Origin: Macquaria australasica
Taxonomy: Eukaryota; Chordata; Actinopteri; Centrarchiformes; Percichthyidae
Assembly (NCBI GenBank): GCA_005408345.1
Contig: SEMN01000322.1
Coordinates: 519,250-583,249 of the forward strand
Direction of reading: 5' to 3'
DNA: 64,000 bases
This document shows, piece after piece, positions 57,841 through 64,000 of the stretch (the stretch's first letter is position 1; each line of letters starts with the position of its first letter). Under the pieces are notes generated by a model. The model saw nothing but the letters and a program-made list of their open reading frames with translations, did no database searches and was not told the origin of the DNA. Position numbers and translations under genes: made by a program.

Positions 57841-59575
57841 TTTGAAGCACAAGACAGGAGGTGATTACTTTTTTCAACATGTAACTGAAACCTCGATCCT
57901 CCCTCATCTTTAACCGAAGCGCTTTGTTGCGTAGACCTAACCACATGCAGGACTCATCATCACCATCCCTATGTCTTGTGTCCTGGACAGAATCACAACA
58001 CAGTGAGTGATTAAATCCGGGTGGTGCACAACACCCAAGGTAGCGCTGCTGTGAGGTTTGGCATCTTTGCTCTCTCTATAGAAAAACACTGGCTCACACT
58101 TGAGCAAGAGATTCTGTCACTGATCATGTGTAGAGACTCATAATACTCTTCTTGTCTTTGAATATTCCTCTCTTTTAACACTTACTGTCTCACCCCATTT
58201 CTGTCTCCTCCTCTCTTCATTTCCTGCTGCTCAGTGTAGCCCTGGGTTTGACTCCTGTCCTTCTCTTGGCCCACAGCATGCCCACTGTGTATTACTAGTC
58301 ATTAAGCCAGCTATTTTCTGTGCCATTTACTTTGAAACGCTCTCACAAATGAGACTCAAAGCACATAAGAATCCAACGGCAACCTTTCATTTTCTAAGAG
58401 TAAACATCTCAGACACAGAGAAAATAACTGGTTGATATTCATACTGGCACCCATTTGTGTTATTCACAGTGCATTATTAATGGGTGTTTCAGTCCCAGGG
58501 TCTTGAAATATTTTCAGTGTGTAGGCGGAAATATTAGCAGCAAAACACATTGCTTGGCCATAAACTGAATACACAATGTTATTGCAAGGATTATTTTTTC
58601 TTGAACACATGTGAAGGGTCTTTACAGGCACTGTGAAATAACACAGTAACAATATTTTTTGCATCAATCACCCTCTTGACTTGCGGTAGCGTGTGGTAGC
58701 TCTAGAATAAATGACAGTAAGGAATATCCACATGCAACATGCAAACACGTTCTCATACATAAATGACAAAGTAGGTCAGGCCTTTCAGTGGCTTTCAACC
58801 AGCCATTTGACTGTTCCAAAAACGAGTCATAAGATCATTTTTGGATCTGAAACCTCTATGGTTAAGGTCTGATTCAGTTTAGGCAACTATTATTACTCGA
58901 CTGATGTTAGCATCTTAGCCATCTTTGACTATTTGAAGAAAATAGGACATGAACCACAGAGTCGTCTGGCTGAACCATCCACCCCAGCCTCCTCCAATGA
59001 AGCTTTGTGGTGGCATAACAACATCACGCTACCTCTACTTTTGCTACTGAGAGTCATTATTCATATGACTTCAAGAGGTCTCTTGTCAGAAAAATGTGCA
59101 CTCAAATGGTACAAACGGTAATCAATACTATAATTTTTCTGGTGAGGACGATCACTTACATCATAAAAATTATAATGAACTTTTGTTCAGCTTATGTACT
59201 GTACGTAAGTTCTGTGATAAACTCCGCCTGCTCGATACCTTCAAATCAGTCTTTTATCTTAAAGGCATTTGGATTTGAATAAATGGGAGTCAGTTCAGAG
59301 TTCCCGCTCAGACAAAAACACAACTGTTAAAAGTAATGATCAAAGAGGAGGAAAGGAAACTTAAACTAAACAGGTGGAAATAGAAAACAAAGAGGAAGGC
59401 AAGTAAGACTGTATCTTCCAGGCCAAGATCCAAAACTCAGTCCCATACCCATCAAGAAAGCAACTACCTCACAAAACATAAATCATCATATAGTGATGAA
59501 TAATGAAAGCTGATTTAATAAATATGATCACAGTTTTCCGCAGTTGAAGAGAAAATGATACTGCTGAGCCCTCGG
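57841..59575. other. Noncoding sequence
   Basis: No exon or element recognised. Confidence 0.45.
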
Positions 59576-59579
59576 AGAG

Positions 59580-59680
59580 CATCGTAGCTTTAAATGATTT
59601 GCATAATAAGCAAATTAATGTAATGGATGTCATGTTAATTGCAGAGAGACTAAATATAATTCACTGGGCATACTCTCCTT
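59580..59680. promoter_or_regulatory. AT-rich candidate regulatory core with octamer motif
   Basis: ATTTGCAT, the POU octamer, lies at 59597-59604, followed within 60 bp by three TAAT/ATTA homeobox cores (AAATTAATG, TAATGG, GTTAATTG). This density is typical of vertebrate developmental enhancers, but A+T-rich sequence yields such motifs by chance. Conservation would decide. Confidence 0.3.
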
Positions 59681-59784
59681 GTTAAGCAGTCTCTGAGTGT
59701 TTGTGTGTGTGTGTGTCTATCATACCATCTTAATTTGTATTTATAAAACTAGTGGTGCTTGGCACAACACACAACAACATCTAC

Positions 59785-59786
<2 letters not shown>

Positions 59787-59847
<61 letters not shown>
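59787..59847. repeat. (CA)n microsatellite
   Basis: About 30 CA units. The plus frame with a His-Thr repeat is an artefact. Confidence 0.98.
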
Positions 59848-59849
<2 letters not shown>

Positions 59850-60145
59850 TACCTGCTGTTGTTTCTTTGACTTTAATTACAAACACTCACAGACACACAA
59901 ATACATTCTTTACATCTGACACTGATTACTGCACTAACTGTCTGCGCTTGGGTTGGGTATTGAGTCCAGGTTCTGGATCGTAACTAGGAGTTTTGAGGAG
60001 TTTGCAGTCCCTGACGTCAGTGACTAAGGCTACAGGAAGTTGAAGCTCCTTCACAATAAAAGCCTTACAATAGTTGGCTAATAGAAAGCTTTAATTATGA
60101 AGCAGCAACAAGAATGTGTATTATGTTTGTGTTATCTTTAAACCT

Positions 60146-60420
60146 GGAATATTTGGCTCTTTAGCTGCTAAATGCTCCACTACGTTTATGGGTTTTTGGA
60201 GCATTTTCACTGAAAACAGCTGCCTGCTGCATCTGAAAACAACACTGAGAGCACTGAGAGTGAACCAGAACAGTTAAGCTGCCGCCGGACAGCTAAACAA
60301 TGAGCTGAAACTAGCTATAAAGCTCTGTCCGCTGTAGGTTCATCACTACGAATGACCCCTTTCACAATGTCATTCAATACATTGTTATTATAAACAATAT
60401 TGATTATAGCTGCTTTAACA
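60146..60420 (+). repeat. Dispersed teleost repeat, TTTAGCTGCTAAATGCTCC family, copy 2
   Basis: Matches copy 1 (15751-16070) through CTCTTTAGCTGCTAAATGCT, ACTGAAAACAGCTGCCTGCT, GAGAGTGAACCAGAACAG, ATGACCCCTTTCACA and GATTATAGCTGCTTTAAC. It keeps an interior block (GCCGGACAGCTAAACAATGA) that copy 1 lacks, whereas copy 1 keeps the left end. Confidence 0.7.
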
Positions 60421-60659
60421 AACCCTGCAGTAAGGTGAAACACTGAAGAATGAAAGAATGTATCATGGTTTATGGCTGTTCATGGTGACGCACATTTGCT
60501 AAAAATGAGGTTAGTTTTGGTTTCTTTCTAGCTCTCAAAGTCAGAAACCAGGAATCAATAAGAAATGCAATCACAATACCCATCCCAAGTCTGCACAGAT
60601 ACTTACACTTCCTTTAGTGTTTTTCACTGTAATATAAATCTTAAATAGTGCATCTTCGG

Positions 60660-61205
60660 TATCTTTTTTTCATTTCCTCTCCTTTCTCTAATTTTATCCA
60701 CCTCAGTCAGCCTTGCTTTCTTTCTTTCCCTTTCTTGCAGGTTAAAGTCTGATGTCCAGTATTTAAGTCAGCCAGCGGTGCTGATGACTGAAGGAAGTGC
60801 AAGTACAGCATAACCCACTGTGAAGCGATGGCTCCCAGGGTGTATCAGAAATAGAGAGAGGGAGGAGTGGGGATGGAAAAAAATGGGAGTGAGATAAATA
60901 AAGATAAGAGAAAAACCAGGGAGCGAGAAATCAGCAAGCAGGCACTAAACAAAACAAGAAAGGAGAAAAGACAACAAATACAATAAAGGAATCAGAAAAG
61001 CCTGAAAGCAAGCACAAGGCAGAACAGAAGTATGGAGGAAAGTGTTAGCCTCCTTTTCCTCCTTTCAGGTTGTGTAGTAAATCAGTTACTCAGCGGGAGG
61101 CCACCTCCAGTGGAACCTATTACTGATAGAGTTATCTGAAGGGAAGATGAAGAGATGAACAGTGAGAAAGAGAGAGATGGAAACAGAGAGAGAGACAAAA
61201 GGGTG
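60660..61205. repeat. Pyrimidine tract, core, purine tract
   Basis: C/T-rich at 60660-60740 ending TTTCTTGCAG, core at 60741-60840, A/G-rich at 60850-61060 and again at 61140-61205. The pyrimidine end resembles a splice acceptor; the following 23 codons (60742-60810) are open until TAA but unrecognised. Confidence 0.5.
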
Positions 61206-62158
61206 CGCTGAGGACTAATAAACTGGCAAAGGAGGGAAGAAGAACAACCTGTGTGTCTATTTTAGCCTTCAACTCTTCCCAGCAGCCAATTTGAGCTGAC
61301 AGGAAGCGTCCACTGGGCCAACAGCAGGATTAGAGAGGAAAGATACCACTCAAAATGAGAAGGCAGACAAAAAAATATACATCCTTAACGCACAAGGCAC
61401 ATATGATGTATAAAGTGAGACTGTCTGAAACCACTTTAAACTGAGAAGGGGCAGTAGTGATTGCACTACTGAAGGGACAGGAAAACAGGGACAGGGGAAA
61501 ATGAATGTTGAGAAAAAGGCTGAGCTACATGGGACACAAGCCAAACTGGAAGATTGTACCTCCTGTACATTAACATCAATTAATCATTGTCACATTAAGT
61601 TTGGCATATTAGTGTAATTACAAAACAAATGAGACCATGACTGAAAATATTGGCAGCATTTAATGGCATCTAGTGTACATTAGATTTTAAGTAGCTTCCA
61701 CAGAGATGGATTAAGAGGGAATCTGCTGAATTGCTTTACGATACAAAGAGGTATTGTTTTATGGCACAAAGTTCCAGTGTATTGAAGATAAACTGGAGGA
61801 AGCAGCAAAAAATTGGCTTCAATCCTCTTCAGTAAAGTCAAAGAGAAAAAGACCACCAGAAAAATAAAGGTGGACAAGTAGCAATGCCCTGTTTGCATGT
61901 GGGTTTCTGGGAAATGTAGCTTTCACACCACTGACATATTGTCTTATTGTTTTGCAGCATTGTTTTTCGCTTGTCTTTTAGGCTCCTTTTCGTTTCTCTG
62001 TTCCCCACATCATCCGATAGGCGGTGCACACTTGATCAGTTTCAGATGCTCCGCAAATCAGTATTAAGCTTTTAATATGCATCACAAAAACATCACGTTT
62101 GAAATAGAAAAATACACTCTAAATCCAAATTCACATTCATAGTTCTGTCCTAAAGTGT
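61206..62158. other. Noncoding sequence
   Basis: Nothing recognised. Confidence 0.45.
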
Positions 62159-62159
62159 T

Positions 62160-62193
62160 AATATGAGATTATGTGTAATATGAGATTATGTGT
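62160..62193. repeat. Perfect 17 bp tandem duplication
   Basis: AATATGAGATTATGTGT occurs twice in direct succession without mismatch. Confidence 0.97.
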
Positions 62194-63153
62194 ACTAAAG
62201 CAAGAAGTAAAAAATGTCGATAAATTTGCCAAGATGTCTACACACTGACCTACACAGAGTGACTCAACTATTGGTGAGATGTTTTGAGACTTTTTGTCCT
62301 GATTGTTCCTCCAGCTAACACATTTGTCATTCATTTATTGCATACTTTGAGTCATGGATCCCCCCCTTCTTGAGAATACGCTTTTATGATTATTCCTCTT
62401 TTTAGTGTTTGAAATATGACATTAATATTCTTTTTATTGCTAATTACCTGTCTTACATTTTACCAGTCAACCTTTATAAATACAACCTTTCAACACCTCC
62501 AAACGCCCACACACTCTGAACTATACACTCTGTGTATTCTTTTAAAAACAGTGGATGTATCATTTTTACTAATAGCCAGGTTAGTGGACTATTATGTTCG
62601 TGCAACATTATCTTCGTCCACTCATTAAGTCTGACAGAAGTGTCAAAACTACTTGTGTTTCTTGTACCGTCAAACAATGAGATCAAAGTTGTAATAAACC
62701 AGACTTATCCTGTAAAGTACTAATGAAATGCAAAACTAAACTCCATCTGCTCACTGGTGGTAGTTAGGAAAACACAAGACATTGAGAAATACAAGATTTG
62801 CCTTTTTGGAAGGATTCTTTGTACATTTGGTTAAACACAATTTCAGCTAAAATTAAACTTATCATGGATACAACATTATGTCCGGTGTAGTCAAAGAACT
62901 GTGTGTATACATGTTTGTGTGCACATAAAATGCAAATGTTTGCGTGTATGCATGCAAAATGTGTATTTGTATATGTATATGTCTGCATCTTGTTGTGTGT
63001 ATACTGCGTGTTTCATATTATGTATTGTTTTGCGCTGTGTGAACTCATTGTGTAGAACGGAGATACCATTAGCCAGGAAACAGCTCCCACAAGACCCTTT
63101 TTAATCAACTGGCCCAATCATTGTTGTGGAAATAATTATAAACGAGAGCGCGA

Positions 63154-63154
<1 letters not shown>
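62194..63154. other. Noncoding sequence
   Basis: Mostly A+T-rich, with a TG-rich patch at 62900-63010. No gene or element recognised. Confidence 0.45.
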
Positions 63155-63196
<42 letters not shown>

Positions 63197-63219
63197 CGAG
63201 AGAGAGAGAGAGAGAGAGA
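63155..63219. repeat. Compound (TG)n-(GA)n microsatellite
   Basis: TG repeats at 63155-63194, then GCGA, then GA repeats to 63219; the same order as 18804-18879 and 18984-19034. Confidence 0.97.
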
Positions 63220-63361
63220 CACAAAAAGCAACAACAAAATAAACAGCAGAGATGAGAGATGGAAGGAAGTAGAAAAAGGGCAGATTATTATTCAGCTTTT
63301 CTCAACAGACGCTGCCTATGGAGCCAATATGATGTGCGGATGGAGACACAGCCCACACGAT

Positions 63362-63362
<1 letters not shown>

Positions 63363-63394
<32 letters not shown>
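63363..63394. repeat. (CA)n microsatellite
   Basis: About 16 CA units. Confidence 0.97.
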
Positions 63395-63396
<2 letters not shown>

Positions 63397-63628
63397 TAGT
63401 GTATGCACAAATAATGCTATTGTTTGTGTGGAGGAGCAGGGATATGTTATAAGTGTTTGAACAGATGTACTTGTATTCAAACGTGTGTCCATGTGCCATT
63501 TTTTTTCTCTGCATGTGTGATCAAGTCACTGTGGGAGCTACTGTCATGCTCCTGCAAGCGCTGTAGCCTTTTCACAGAATAATGACGTCAGTGTTTAACT
63601 CAAAAGTGGGACACAACACAGCTGTGTC

Positions 63629-63679
63629 CGTGTGTGTGTGTGTGTGTACAATATGTGCATGTTTGCGTATGTATATACA

Positions 63680-63711
<32 letters not shown>
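63629..63711. repeat. Two (TG)n runs
   Basis: TG runs at about 63629-63648 and 63682-63711 separated by TATG-rich sequence. Confidence 0.95.
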
Positions 63712-63713
<2 letters not shown>

Positions 63714-64000
63714 GATTACAGTAAGAAGGTTACTCGGAAGGTCATTTATCATTAACTAAAGGTACAATACATCTACTCTGATTCAGTGTGAATTTGACTT
63801 TGATAGAAACACACATTGGTTTGGGGTTATTTAAAAGTTAATTTTAGTTTGTGTACCCATGTGTGTCACTCCTAAATAATAAAAGCCGAATTATTTCTGT
63901 CACTTCTGGACACAAAACCTTAGATTAGATCTGTCCTGCATGTAATACTATGGGACTGAAACGCTAAACTTATTACTTGAGTTGAGACTTTTTCAACTAC
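63712..64000. other. Noncoding sequence
   Basis: Nothing recognised to the window edge. Confidence 0.45.

Noticed and set aside
1..64000. Bacterial-style operons, ribosome binding sites, terminators or phage attachment sites
   Set aside because: The sequence is vertebrate noncoding DNA; such features do not apply.

Overview
This 64 kb window reads as vertebrate, almost certainly percomorph teleost, noncoding DNA. The grounds are A+T-rich sequence dense in long (AC)n/(TG)n microsatellites, and many dispersed repeats whose text I recognise as typical of bony-fish genomes: tRNA-derived SINEs, RTE-clade LINE fragments, Tc1-like transposon fossils and several short inverted-repeat (MITE-like) families. 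Family assignments were made from memory of typical sequence and from visible structure, with no database search. I found no convincing protein-coding exon, tRNA, rRNA or other RNA gene on either strand. All long open frames are short, lack recognisable domains, or run through microsatellites, pyrimidine-rich tracts or repeats. The window is best read as intergenic sequence or the inside of a very large intron.

Layout. 1-7 kb: sparse noncoding DNA with (TA)n and (AC)n arrays, a decayed MITE and a hairpin cluster. 7-12 kb: repeat-rich, with two copies of a SINE-containing composite repeat, an RTE-LINE reverse-transcriptase fragment, an inverted-repeat MITE, and pyrimidine-rich/purine-rich tracts around short AT-rich cores. 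13-19 kb: low repeat content, a 91 bp (CA)n, a dispersed repeat, a candidate conserved block, and then a degenerate 32 bp minisatellite in two blocks (17.4-17.8 and 18.5-18.7 kb). 20-23 kb: a cluster of nuclear-receptor half-sites, a SINE, and high-complexity sequence with a diverged internal duplication, followed by a deleted RTE LINE. 25-31 kb: an AT-rich palindromic repeat, a purine-rich dispersed repeat, (CTTT)n and two TTAA-bordered MITEs. 31-36 kb: A+T-rich with recurring pyrimidine-tract/AATT modules. 36-44 kb: Tc1-like fossils on both strands, a direct repeat, a hairpin, the second copy of the 9 kb MITE and an RTE 3' end. 44-52 kb: a strong inverted repeat, a 504 bp MITE with an intact target-site duplication (hAT-like) and further dispersed repeats. 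53-64 kb: fragments of several repeat families, a MITE with AGCTAAGCTAACC-type arms, a SINE nested in older repeat, candidate regulatory cores and microsatellites.

Nothing here works together as a gene system. The most unusual objects are the phased 32 bp minisatellite with hairpin-capable units, the triple-ended TTAA MITE at 30.2-30.6 kb, the recurrent pyrimidine tract-core-purine tract architecture, and a few high-complexity blocks that could be conserved regulatory elements. I saw no clear sign of a new biological system.
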